A DNA stretch of 64,000 nt from positions 42,908-106,907 of the forward strand of contig JAUIGV010000017.1 in assembly GCA_030432565.1 (NCBI GenBank), given 5' to 3'. The DNA is from Verrucomicrobiia bacterium (GTDB lineage Bacteria; Verrucomicrobiota; Verrucomicrobiia; Verrucomicrobiales; Akkermansiaceae). Under the pieces are notes generated by a model. That model saw nothing but the letters and a program-made list of their open reading frames with translations. It was not told the origin of the DNA and did not search any database. Made by a program: the position numbers and the translations under genes. This document shows positions 55,755-63,858 of the stretch, piece after piece (positions within the stretch are counted from its first letter, which is position 1; the number at the start of each line of letters is the position of its first letter).

Positions 55755-56276
55755 CTTAGTGCAAGAAATTTGCTTTGGGTGAAAAGGGCATTGAAGCCGC
55801 CTTTGACCGGAGCGGGGGGGGAAAGAGGGTGGCGGGAGAAGGAGGGGCTGAGATGGAAGTTTGGATTCGCGCTTGTTCCGCGGTTATCGGAATTCCTGAA
55901 GGAAAAGGCCCCGATCCACAACGCATGTTACTGGTACCGGGAGACCCAACTACGAAATTCATCATCCGAAAACCTAGATTCCCAGCCCGCATTGCCAAGA
56001 TCTTTTTTGACCGCGTATCGAGGCGGTGCCCCACCCGTTTTCATTACTTGGGCCGGGACGCGTTGTCCGCCACCGCGATGGATATTTAAGCCGGAGTGTC
56101 GAATTTATCCACGCGATGGGATTGGGATGTCTTTAAATATTTTTCTGATCTGGATCCTGTTTTCATCAAGCTTCGCTTGGCGGAGTGCCTCCGGGTAAGG
56201 GATTTCCTGAAGATTTAAATCCAAACGCCTTCCTCAAAAACTCGTCAAGACCGCGAAAGACCTTCAAGGTCGCGAC
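55755..56276. other. Intergenic stretch with a G8 tract
   Basis: About 520 bp between the cardiolipin synthase start and the asparaginase-like gene. It contains a run of eight G at 55814-55821. Several open frames cross it (for example 55775-56089 plus) but none has a start site or a protein-like composition throughout. An AAGGT ribosome site for the gene at 56277 lies at its right end. Confidence 0.5.
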
Positions 56277-56753
56277 ATGCTGATTCTCACCACCGGTGGC
56301 ACGATTGATAAGGTCTACTTCGATGCAGCCTCCGAATTCGAGGTTGGCGAACCCACGGTGCCTCATATCTTCGAAGACGTGGGCGCGGACATCGAATACG
56401 AGCTTATTTCACTTTTTCGAAAAGATAGTCTGGAACTGACCGATGAGGATCGCGCCAAGATCCGCGCGGCATGCGAAGAGAGCGCTCACCGCCAGGTCCT
56501 GATTACTCACGGAACGGATACGATGGCGCATACCGCCGAGGAGTTGCGAGGTCTGCCCGGGAAAGTTATCGTTCTCACCGGTGCGATGGCCCCTTCGCGT
56601 TTCCGGATCACTGATGCAATCTTCAATGTTGGGGCCGCCGTGGGAGCCCTCCAAAGCCTTCCGGATGGCGTCTATCTCGCCATGAATGGCCGGATTTTCG
56701 AGGCGGGAACCGTTCGAAAAAACCGCGAAGCCGGGCGCTTCGAAGCTCTGTGA
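56277..56753 (+). CDS. Single-domain asparaginase-like protein
   Basis: A 158-residue protein covering only the N-terminal domain of the asparaginase/glutaminase family. The first active-site threonine is in MLILTTGGTIDKVYF, and the second motif is ITHGTDTMAHTAEEL. IVLTGAMAPSRFRITDAIFN follows, with the conserved lysine just before it (GKVIVLTG). Full-length enzymes have about 330 residues with a second domain that completes the active site of the neighbouring subunit; that domain is absent here without a frameshift, so this is a short family form or a partner in an oligomer. The start at 56277 has AAGGT upstream. The gene lies 55 bp ahead of efp and is probably cotranscribed. Confidence 0.82.
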   Translation: MLILTTGGTIDKVYFDAASEFEVGEPTVPHIFEDVGADIEYELISLFRKDSLELTDEDRAKIRAACEESAHRQVLITHGTDTMAHTAEELRGLPGKVIVLTGAMAPSRFRITDAIFNVGAAVGALQSLPDGVYLAMNGRIFEAGTVRKNREAGRFEAL

Positions 56754-56808
56754 TCCTATAAGTCGCCTCTTGACCCGCCGCCTGCTCTCGCTTACTTCCC
56801 TCCCCATC

Positions 56809-57372
56809 ATGGCAATCGTCGCAACAAACCTAAAACGCGGACAGTGCATCCAGTACGAAGGAGAGCGCGGAGTCGTTCTCGGACTCGAGCACCGCACCCC
56901 AGGAAAAGGAAACGCCCTCATTGCGGCGACCATCCGTTCCTTCAAAACCGGAAAGACCAAAACGATCCGCTTCGCTTCCAGCGAAAAGGTCGACATCGTC
57001 GAGACCGACCGCCAGAAGCTCGAGTTTTCCTATTCCGAGCCCGGCACCTACCACTTTATGGACCCCAACACCTACGAAAGCATCGGAATTGACGAGGGCT
57101 TTGTGGGTGAGGCCAAGAATTTCATCAAAGAGGGCCAGATCGTGGAAATCCTCTTTATCGAAGGAAATCCCGTGTCCATCGACCTTCCGGACTCCGTTGA
57201 GCTCGAGATCACCGAGTCCTCCGAGGGGATCAAGGGTGACACCGCGAACAATCCGACCAAGCCGGCCGTTCTCGAGACCGGCCTGACTGTTCAGGTTCCC
57301 CTTTTTGTGAAACAGGGTGACACGATCAAGGTCAGCACCAAGGACAACAGCTACCTCGGCCGCGCGAACTAA
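56809..57372 (+). CDS. efp: Elongation factor P
   Basis: A 187-residue translation factor that rescues ribosomes stalled at proline runs. The start at 56809 gives MAIVATNLKRGQCIQYEGERG, the normal beginning of the KOW-like first domain. The tip loop HRTPGKGNALIAATIRSFKTG places Lys33 at the modified position. The second domain contains YHFMDPNTYESIGIDEG. The third domain has GLTVQVPLFVKQGDTIKVSTKDNSYLGRAN at the end. Modification enzymes (EpmA type for lysine) are not in the window. A strong terminator lies 18 bp after the stop. Confidence 0.97.
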   Translation: MAIVATNLKRGQCIQYEGERGVVLGLEHRTPGKGNALIAATIRSFKTGKTKTIRFASSEKVDIVETDRQKLEFSYSEPGTYHFMDPNTYESIGIDEGFVGEAKNFIKEGQIVEILFIEGNPVSIDLPDSVELEITESSEGIKGDTANNPTKPAVLETGLTVQVPLFVKQGDTIKVSTKDNSYLGRAN

Positions 57373-57390
57373 CAAGGCACCAATCTTCAA

Positions 57391-57428
57391 AGCCCCGTCG
57401 CAAAGCCCTGCGACGGGGCTTTTTTGTT
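57391..57428 (+). terminator. Rho-independent terminator of efp
   Basis: A perfect 12-bp stem AGCCCCGTCGCA (57391-57402) with TGCGACGGGGCT (57409-57420), a 6-nt loop AAGCCC, and a following T-rich tract (TTTTTGTTTT at 57421-57430). Textbook form for the plus strand. Confidence 0.95.
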
Positions 57429-57462
57429 TTGCATCCGGACGTGCTCCGTTAAGGTATCGCAG

Positions 57463-57618
57463 ATGAAAAACTTCCTCCTCCTTTTGTTTGCCCTCATCAT
57501 CGTCGTGGTTTTTGGAGGAACCGCCTTCTTTTTCTGGGAAAACTCCAAGGGAGCCAGATTTGAGCGACTCGATAAATCCTCACAGCAGAGCCCTGCCGAA
57601 CCTTCCGGTGAACAGTGA
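57463..57618 (+). CDS. Small single-pass membrane protein
   Basis: A 51-residue protein MKNFLLLLFALIIVVVFGGTAF followed by a short charged soluble tail (ENSKGARFERLDKSS). The start has AAGG eight bases upstream, so translation is credible, and it begins right after the efp terminator. One transmembrane helix faces the DAB operon. It could be a stabilising or small accessory subunit, but nothing in the sequence proves this. Alternatively it is an unrelated orphan. Confidence 0.6.
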   Translation: MKNFLLLLFALIIVVVFGGTAFFFWENSKGARFERLDKSSQQSPAEPSGEQ

Positions 57619-57661
57619 AGCAAATCGACAGGACGAAGGCTCCCGACTTCGTAATTATATC

Positions 57662-57693
57662 TTGACGATTTATGAACTGAATTGTCGTCTAAT
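57662..57693 (+). promoter_or_regulatory. Possible promoter/operator of the DAB operon
   Basis: TTGACG at 57662-57667 resembles a -35 box; TCTAAT at 57688-57693 could be a -10, but the 20-bp spacer is longer than the ideal 17. The same stretch has an imperfect inverted repeat (TTGACGA, then TCGTCTAA). It lies 85-115 bp before the DabB start. Only suggestive. Confidence 0.25.
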
Positions 57694-57777
57694 AGGAATC
57701 TAAAAAACTCGCAGGGCAGCAAAGGTCGGAAGACGTCCATCCTTTCGTTTTAAGACGGCGCCCGAGATCGTTTACCC

Positions 57778-59457
57778 ATGGAGCAACTCATCCTCTTACT
57801 CCCGGCCCTGCCAATACTGGCAGCCCTGACCAATCAGCTCTTTGCCAAGAAGCTCGGACGCTCCGTGGCCAAGGTCTCCGTGCGGACAGGCTTGATCTCC
57901 TTCATCATCGCCTCGATTTTACTCGGGGATCAGCTTGCCGAGAGCCACACCACCGGAATCGGCCTCGGCAATGGCTTCGGAATTCTTCTCGCGGATCCTC
58001 TCAGTTGCCTGATGGCGGTCCTCATCACCGGCATCAGCCTGATCGTCCGCATCTACTCGGTAAAATACATGGCAGAGGAGGAAGGCTACGGACGGTTTTT
58101 CATCCTGCTGGATCTTATGGTGGCGGCCCTTTTGCTCATGGGGTCGGCGGGCGATCTGCTCACCATGCTGGTGGCCTGGCACCTGGTGGGGGTTGTTCTT
58201 TACTTCCTTCTGGGCTTCAACCTCCGCAGCGCGACGGCATCACGCCACGCATTCTGGACGCTGATCACCTACCGGATTGGTGACCTTGCCATGATGCTGG
58301 CGGCCGCGATTCTCTACCACACTTTCGGCACCTGGTCGCTGCCCGAAATCTTCACGGCGATCCGTTCCGCTCCCGGCGCTCACACTTATGGTGGATTCAC
58401 GGTGGAAGAAATCACCGGCTCCCTGGTGGCGGTGGCAGCTTTCGCGAGGTCAGCCCAATTCCTCCTCCACGCCTGGCTCCCCTACACCATGGGAGGCCCC
58501 ACTCCGGTGTCCGCCCTCATGCACGTGGGCATCGTAAATGCCGGCGGTTTTGTCATCAACCGATTTGCCCCGATCTTCGCACAAACGGAAACCGTTCTTC
58601 ACGTCATCTTTTTTGTCGGTCTCATCACCGCGATCATCGGGTCGGTCCTGATGCTCACTCAAAACGACATCAAAAAAGCCCTCGGATATTCCACGATGGG
58701 CCAGATGGGATTCATGGTCATGGAGTGCGGCGTCGGAGCCTTCTCGCTCGCCATCTACCACCTCATCGCCCACGGATTCTTTAAGGGCACCTTGTTCCTT
58801 AGTGCCGGCAGCGCCATGAGCAAGGCGCGCAAGCACGATGGCGTCCCCAAGAAGGATCTTTACACCTTCGCCGTGGAGCGAAAAACCGCCACCAAACGAC
58901 AACCCTGGGTGACAATGGCGCTCATCACAATTGCCGTCCCCATCACCATTATCTTCATCGCCCACTGGCTTGTCGCCAAAGACTTCTACCAAAAACAAGG
59001 GGCCATTATTCTCCTCTTCTTCGGCTGGGTCACCGGAGCGCAGCTCCTCTTCACCACCTATCGGATGAAGGCTCAAAACTTCCCGCGCATGATCGGAACC
59101 ATTCTCGTTTCCTTCACCGTCCTCATCATCGGTTACACCGTCATCAGTCACGCCTTCGACCTCTTCCTCTACCCGGACGAGGAATTCCGAAAACAAATTT
59201 ACAAAACCGCAACCATCGAAGTGATTTGGTTCGATCTTCTCCTCATCCTCACCACTCTGGTGATCGTGGCGGGTTGGATTTTGACTTACTACTCGGAACA
59301 AAACCGCCTTCGCGAGAAGGAACGCTTCAACAACCTTTGGTTAAGTTTCTACGCGCTGGTCTCGCGCGAGTTCTACCTCATGGACATCTACTCGTGGATG
59401 GCCCGCTCGCTCCTCCAACTGGCAGCGCGCATTAATGTTTTACTCAGATGGCGTTAA
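57778..59457 (+). CDS. dabB: DabB, inorganic carbon transporter membrane subunit (NuoL-like)
   Basis: The membrane subunit of the DAB (DUF2309/complex I-like) inorganic carbon accumulation system, 559 residues with about 14 helices. It belongs to the proton-conducting transporter family: LMVAALLLMGSAGDLLTMLVAWHLVG and MGGPTPVSALMHVGIVNAGG are the signature stretches. It couples an ion gradient to CO2 hydration or bicarbonate capture by DabA. The sequence FARSAQFLLHAWLP has Arg224 where complex I NuoL has an essential Lys (GKSAQ). First gene of a four-gene operon; its stop overlaps or nearly touches the next start. Confidence 0.93.
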   Translation: MEQLILLLPALPILAALTNQLFAKKLGRSVAKVSVRTGLISFIIASILLGDQLAESHTTGIGLGNGFGILLADPLSCLMAVLITGISLIVRIYSVKYMAEEEGYGRFFILLDLMVAALLLMGSAGDLLTMLVAWHLVGVVLYFLLGFNLRSATASRHAFWTLITYRIGDLAMMLAAAILYHTFGTWSLPEIFTAIRSAPGAHTYGGFTVEEITGSLVAVAAFARSAQFLLHAWLPYTMGGPTPVSALMHVGIVNAGGFVINRFAPIFAQTETVLHVIFFVGLITAIIGSVLMLTQNDIKKALGYSTMGQMGFMVMECGVGAFSLAIYHLIAHGFFKGTLFLSAGSAMSKARKHDGVPKKDLYTFAVERKTATKRQPWVTMALITIAVPITIIFIAHWLVAKDFYQKQGAIILLFFGWVTGAQLLFTTYRMKAQNFPRMIGTILVSFTVLIIGYTVISHAFDLFLYPDEEFRKQIYKTATIEVIWFDLLLILTTLVIVAGWILTYYSEQNRLREKERFNNLWLSFYALVSREFYLMDIYSWMARSLLQLAARINVLLRWR

Positions 59458-59461
59458 TCTC

Positions 59462-60217
59462 ATGGACTCCAAGATTCTAGCTGCGGCACTCTTTCTGCCA
59501 CTCTTTCCTCTTAGTATACTCTTCAACGTTCTGTTTGAAGGACTTCGCAAGCCCCTGCCCCGAATCGTGGTGCTTCTGGCGTGGCCTCAAATCGGAGCAT
59601 GGCTCTTGCAAGAAGCCAACTCAGCGCCGCCCGACTGGGCAGTCCACCTCGCTCTGTCAACCTCGCTCCTTTATGGCTTCCGCGCTCTTGTCCTCCGCGA
59701 ATTAACCCACTGGATCAGCTTTCTCGCCATCTCCAGTTGGTCTCTTCTTTGGTTGATCGTTGGCTTTTTCGACAACACCGAAGCCCTCCACTTGCTCGCC
59801 CTCGGAGTCAGCCTTCCCCTGGCGATTCTCACTCTTCTGGGTGGTCAACTTGAGAAGAAATTCGGAGCATCCTACGCCGGCCTTTACAATGGACTCGGCC
59901 ACGCCATGCCTCGCTTCAGCGGAGTCTTCGTTTTCACCATCCTTGCCATCCTTGCCACTCCGGTCTTTCCCGGATTCACGACAATGACCGCCGCCTTCCT
60001 CGAAGTCACCAAAGCAAGCCTCGCAGGCAGTATCATGCTTTGCCTCATCTGGCTCACCTGGGGCTGGGCTGGCTCGCGGTTGATCCAAGGCTTCATTATC
60101 GGAAAAGAACATCACGAGGAAATTGAGGATATTTCTTCAGGTCTGACCTGGCTTTACGCCCTCATCCTAACCGGTCTCGCCGCATTCGGAATCTTCACCC
60201 TCGGCCAACTATCATGA
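59462..60217 (+). CDS. Small NuoM-like membrane protein in the DAB operon
   Basis: A 251-residue hydrophobic protein of about eight helices. The stretch GLYNGLGHAMPRFSGVFVFTILAILATPVFPGFTTMTAAFLEV is like the C-terminal half of complex I antiporter-like subunits (NuoM/proton-conducting family), including the P-x-F-x-G-F-x-x-x-x-x-A-F-L pattern. It is much shorter than a normal NuoM, so it looks like a half subunit that may pair with DabB. It begins 5 bp after dabB and its stop overlaps the dabA start (ATGA). Two-component DAB systems lack this gene, so it is an added membrane subunit in this lineage. Confidence 0.8.
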   Translation: MDSKILAAALFLPLFPLSILFNVLFEGLRKPLPRIVVLLAWPQIGAWLLQEANSAPPDWAVHLALSTSLLYGFRALVLRELTHWISFLAISSWSLLWLIVGFFDNTEALHLLALGVSLPLAILTLLGGQLEKKFGASYAGLYNGLGHAMPRFSGVFVFTILAILATPVFPGFTTMTAAFLEVTKASLAGSIMLCLIWLTWGWAGSRLIQGFIIGKEHHEEIEDISSGLTWLYALILTGLAAFGIFTLGQLS

Positions 60218-63200
60218 GTTTAACACTAGGTGAAAAACTGAAGGTCCGCTCCATGATTCATGTGGCGGCAGAGCCCGTGCCTTTCTTCTGGCCCATGCGC
60301 TCGTTCATTCACCACAACCCTCTGCATGGACTCGAAGACCTTCCCTTCGATAAAGCCACCGAAAAGGGAAGTGAAATCTTCCACGCCCGCGCCTTCCTCC
60401 CCCGTAGCAGCTATCAAGCTTACCTCGCCGAAAATCGCGTCGATCAGGCGAAGATCGACACTCTCCTCGAAGACTTTATTGAGCAGGAAGATCTTCCCGG
60501 GACCATCGACGGTTTAGCTTGGTGCCGACAATTACTCTATCAAGAGCAAACCCCCCTCAGCAAATCCGACCCCCTCCTTTCTGCTTCCAAGATCCAGGCG
60601 GCTCTCACCGGAGAAGCCCCTCCCGAAGTCGAGGTCGATTTGGAGGATCTGAGGAAGGGTCTGCACGACCAACTTCTCGGTGAACGGCCCCTCGGAGAAG
60701 CCATCGACGATCTTTTCGGAAGTAAAATCACCGCAGACTTGAATGAGCTCGTCGTTAAAAGCTGCCTCGATTTCTATGACGAAGGCCAATCCGTCTGGAA
60801 GATGCCCATGCGGGAACAAGGCTTTTTTAACGCCTGGAAAAAACTGGCCCAGCGAAACATCCGCTTCACCCTCCTCGGGCTGCGTTTCCAAAGCATTCTG
60901 GAAGCCGACGGCACCGCCGAAGGAACGATTATCCATGTCCTCCGCACCCTCGGCATTGAGCAGGAACACTGGGCCGGCTACTTCACGCGCGAACTGGCCC
61001 AACTCCATGGGTGGTCCGGCTTCATCCGCTGGCGTGAGCAGGCCAAAGACTACCACTTCAGCAAGATCTTCCCCGGAGACCTCGTTGACTTCGTCGCGGT
61101 CCGCATGACTCTCGCCCTGGCTCTCATTCAGGCTCATGGCCGTCGCGGCCTCGCCAGCACCGTTGGCGAAATCGAGGACATGATTAACGACCGGACGGAA
61201 GACGCATTCCTTCGCTGCGAATTCCACAAACGCAGAGTCCTTCCCACCATGGCTCACAAGCTCGACGTCGCCATCAGCCGGAGCAATGACGACCTCATTC
61301 GAATAACGTTCGCCGAATACACCAAATCCAAAAGCATCGAACTCGCCAAACAACAAGCGTTGCGCCTCCGTAAGCTTGCGCGCGCAATCGATCAGGAAGA
61401 ACAGCTGGCAGCCCTAGACGTTCCGGATCTCGAAAAACTCCTCAAGGTCCTCGCCAAGGTGGAACGACAAGAAGGCATGTTCTGGCTTCGGGGAATGGAG
61501 CAGTATGCGATGCAACAACTTGGGAAACAACTCAATCTCGCTCCCGCACCCAAGCGCGACGAACGCCCCTTTGCCCAGGCCCTTTTTTGTATCGATACAC
61601 GCTCGGAACGCCTTCGCCGGAACCTCGAAAGCATCGGCGATTACCAGACCTTTGGCATCGCGGGATTTTTCGGTGTTCCCGTGAGCTTTATCGAGCTAGG
61701 CAAAGGAAGTGAAACCCACCTGTGCCCGGTCATTTTGACACCAAAAAATGTCGTTCTGGAGATCACCACCGATACCTTGTCGGAAGAGCAGGACACCCTA
61801 ACCACCTTGGACAAGGCGCTCCACGGACTCAAGGAATCCGTGGTCTCGCCCTTCGTGACGGTCGAAGCGATCGGCCTTCTTTTCGGCCTCGAGATGATTG
61901 GCAAAACTCTCGCTCCAAAAGGCTACTCCAAATGGAGAAACAAGCTGATTAATTCCGAGAAACCGGAAACCCTTCTCCTCCTCGACAAGCTCGACAAGGA
62001 GCAAGCCGAGTCCATTCTCCAAACCGTTCAGCGTGCCCTCATCATCAAGGGAGTGAAGCACGAACTCCATCTGGCCGCCGATCAAATCAGCGACGAGATC
62101 GTGCAGGGCCTTCGCGAGACCGCGATGGGTCTGAACGACCACACCTCGAGCCTCGCCACCCTGCTGAAAATCGAACCAGCCCGCCTTGACGCTCTCATCA
62201 AGCACCTCCGCGAGGACTATCGTATCAACCGCGAGTTCGCCGACGGTCAAATGGATCAGCTCGGACGAATTGGCTTCACTCTCGACGAACAGGCCAACTT
62301 TGTCGCCACCGCTCTCAGCGCCATCGGCCTCACCGAGAACTTTGCGCGCTTCGTCATCATCACCGGACACGGCAGTTTCACCGACAACAACCCCTATGAG
62401 TCGGCCCTCGATTGCGGCGCATGCGGAGGAAATCATGGCCTCGTCAGTGCGCGCGTCATCGCGCAAATGGCCAACCGCGCTCAAGTTCGAAGCCGGGTCC
62501 GAAAGATGGGTATCACCATTCCCGAAGACGTTTGCTTTATCCCCGCGCTCCACAATACGACGACCGATGAAGTGAAGCTGCACGATCTGGACAGAATCCC
62601 GCCATCCCATCTTTTCTATCTGGACTGGCTCCGCAAGGGCCTCACCGGAGCATCCCACCTCGCCGCCCAGGAACGCCTGCCAAGCCTCTCGGAAACCCAC
62701 GCGGAAACAGCAATCGATGCCTTCCACATCGCACAGCGGAACTCCACCGACTGGTCCCAGGTCCGCCCGGAGTGGGGCCTCTCACGGAATTGCTACTTTA
62801 TCATCGGACGGCGCGAACTCACCCGCCATCATTCGCTCGATGGTCGCTCCTTCCTGCAATCCTACGACTACCGGATCGACCCAAAACGCCGCCTTCTGGA
62901 AAGCATCCTCACCGGCCCGCTCGTGGTGGGCCAGTGGATCAACATGGAGCACTACTTCTCCGCCGTGGATAACGAGCAGTTTGGAAGCGGTAGCAAGGTC
63001 TATCACAACGTGGCAGGCAAGTTTGGGGTCATGACCGGAAATCAAAGCGACCTCCGCACCGGCCTGCCCGCACAGACCGTTCTTAAAAATGGCAAACCCT
63101 TCCACCAACCGGTGCGCTTGATGACACTCATTGAAGCTCCCATCGAACACGCCCAACTCGCGATCGAAGCTGTCTCCTCGGTCCGCAACCTTGTTCGCAA

Positions 63201-63327
63201 CGAATGGATCCGCATGATGGTCATCGATCCCGAAACCGGGATGATTCACACCTATGAAGCTGGCCATTGGGAGGCCAGGCCTCTTGACGTATCGCATTCT
63301 GAAACAGCCAAAACACAAGTCGTATGA
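60214..63327 (+). CDS. dabA: DabA, inorganic carbon transporter cytoplasmic subunit (DUF2309)
   Basis: A 1037-residue zinc protein with a carbonic anhydrase-like site, capturing CO2 as bicarbonate in a vectorial manner when bound to DabB. The metal ligands are readable: FCIDTRSERLRR (Cys459, Asp461), ITGHGSFTDNNPYES (His719) and DCGACGGNHG (Cys734, Cys737). The His-to-Cys spacing of 15 matches Halothiobacillus DabA (His524, Cys539). The N-terminus FFWPMRSFIHHNPLHGLEDLPF is the DUF2309 start. The total is longer than the best-studied enzyme (about 830 residues). It overlaps the neighbouring genes at both ends (ATGA), so the operon is translationally coupled. Confidence 0.96.
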   Translation: MSLTLGEKLKVRSMIHVAAEPVPFFWPMRSFIHHNPLHGLEDLPFDKATEKGSEIFHARAFLPRSSYQAYLAENRVDQAKIDTLLEDFIEQEDLPGTIDGLAWCRQLLYQEQTPLSKSDPLLSASKIQAALTGEAPPEVEVDLEDLRKGLHDQLLGERPLGEAIDDLFGSKITADLNELVVKSCLDFYDEGQSVWKMPMREQGFFNAWKKLAQRNIRFTLLGLRFQSILEADGTAEGTIIHVLRTLGIEQEHWAGYFTRELAQLHGWSGFIRWREQAKDYHFSKIFPGDLVDFVAVRMTLALALIQAHGRRGLASTVGEIEDMINDRTEDAFLRCEFHKRRVLPTMAHKLDVAISRSNDDLIRITFAEYTKSKSIELAKQQALRLRKLARAIDQEEQLAALDVPDLEKLLKVLAKVERQEGMFWLRGMEQYAMQQLGKQLNLAPAPKRDERPFAQALFCIDTRSERLRRNLESIGDYQTFGIAGFFGVPVSFIELGKGSETHLCPVILTPKNVVLEITTDTLSEEQDTLTTLDKALHGLKESVVSPFVTVEAIGLLFGLEMIGKTLAPKGYSKWRNKLINSEKPETLLLLDKLDKEQAESILQTVQRALIIKGVKHELHLAADQISDEIVQGLRETAMGLNDHTSSLATLLKIEPARLDALIKHLREDYRINREFADGQMDQLGRIGFTLDEQANFVATALSAIGLTENFARFVIITGHGSFTDNNPYESALDCGACGGNHGLVSARVIAQMANRAQVRSRVRKMGITIPEDVCFIPALHNTTTDEVKLHDLDRIPPSHLFYLDWLRKGLTGASHLAAQERLPSLSETHAETAIDAFHIAQRNSTDWSQVRPEWGLSRNCYFIIGRRELTRHHSLDGRSFLQSYDYRIDPKRRLLESILTGPLVVGQWINMEHYFSAVDNEQFGSGSKVYHNVAGKFGVMTGNQSDLRTGLPAQTVLKNGKPFHQPVRLMTLIEAPIEHAQLAIEAVSSVRNLVRNEWIRMMVIDPETGMIHTYEAGHWEARPLDVSHSETAKTQVV

Positions 63328-63683
63328 AAAACTTAAATCTTCACCCGCTCAAAAAACTGGAAATCATCCTGGCCGGTGAACATCAGGCCTTCGTCACCGA
63401 TCTCCTGGACCGTGCAGGCGTCAAAGGCTACACCATCATCAACAACATTTCTGGAAAAGGCAGCCACGGGTTCCATGCCGGCCACGTCACCTTCAATGAA
63501 GACGACGCTCTGATCATGATCATCGCCGCTGTCCCCGAAGAACTGACCAAGCCTATTCTCGAAGGTCTTGCTCCCTTTTATGACAAGCACTCTGGCGTGG
63601 TCTTCGTCTCCGAGATCCAGGTGACCCGCGTCGTGAAATTCAAAGACGACTCGTCAACTTCAACAGAGGACACGAGCAAATAA
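63324..63683 (+). CDS. PII-like signalling protein of the DAB operon
   Basis: A 119-residue protein of the PII/GlnB fold (ferredoxin-like beta-alpha-beta repeats): LHPLKKLEIILAGEHQAFV for the first half and AGHVTFNEDDALIMIIAAV for the second, with a T-loop region VKGYTIINNISGKGSHGF. The C-terminal strand VSEIQVTRVVKFKDD is a PII end. Related small PII proteins sit beside bicarbonate transporters (SbtB) and carboxysomes (CPII), where they bind adenine nucleotides and bicarbonate and regulate uptake. Its start overlaps the dabA stop (ATGA). A control or locking role for DabAB is a strong inference. The C-terminal Ser/Thr/Asp tail is not conserved. Confidence 0.9.
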   Translation: MKNLNLHPLKKLEIILAGEHQAFVTDLLDRAGVKGYTIINNISGKGSHGFHAGHVTFNEDDALIMIIAAVPEELTKPILEGLAPFYDKHSGVVFVSEIQVTRVVKFKDDSSTSTEDTSK

Positions 63684-63696
63684 CGCTCCTGTCCAA

Positions 63697-63719
63697 TTGC
63701 GGGCAGGCCACCCCCGCAA
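63697..63719 (+). terminator. Weak hairpin after the DAB operon
   Basis: A 7-bp stem TTGCGGG (63697-63703) with CCCGCAA (63713-63719) and a 9-nt loop, 14 bp after the PII-like stop. No T run follows, so it may be a processing or stability hairpin rather than an intrinsic terminator. Confidence 0.45.
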
Positions 63720-63735
63720 AGAACCTTCCAAAGGT

Positions 63736-63766
63736 TTGCCAAAAATGCTCTGAAAGAGAGTAAGAT
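63736..63766 (+). promoter_or_regulatory. Possible promoter of the MoxR gene
   Basis: TTGCCA at 63736 and TAAGAT at 63761 resemble -35 and -10 boxes with a 19-bp spacer, about 93 bp ahead of the MoxR start. Only suggestive; the gap would also be the natural place for a leader. Confidence 0.3.
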
Positions 63767-63858
63767 AGCGTCAGGGAACGAGGTATCGTCCTTTTCCGAT
63801 CCCTGCGTCTTTATGAAAGGCGTCCCGATTCATTCTCTTACGATCTCAAATTTAGCTC

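Noticed and set aside
55775..56089. 104-codon open frame upstream of the asparaginase-like gene
   Set aside because: Runs through the G8 tract, has mixed composition and competes with other frames; no evidence for coding.
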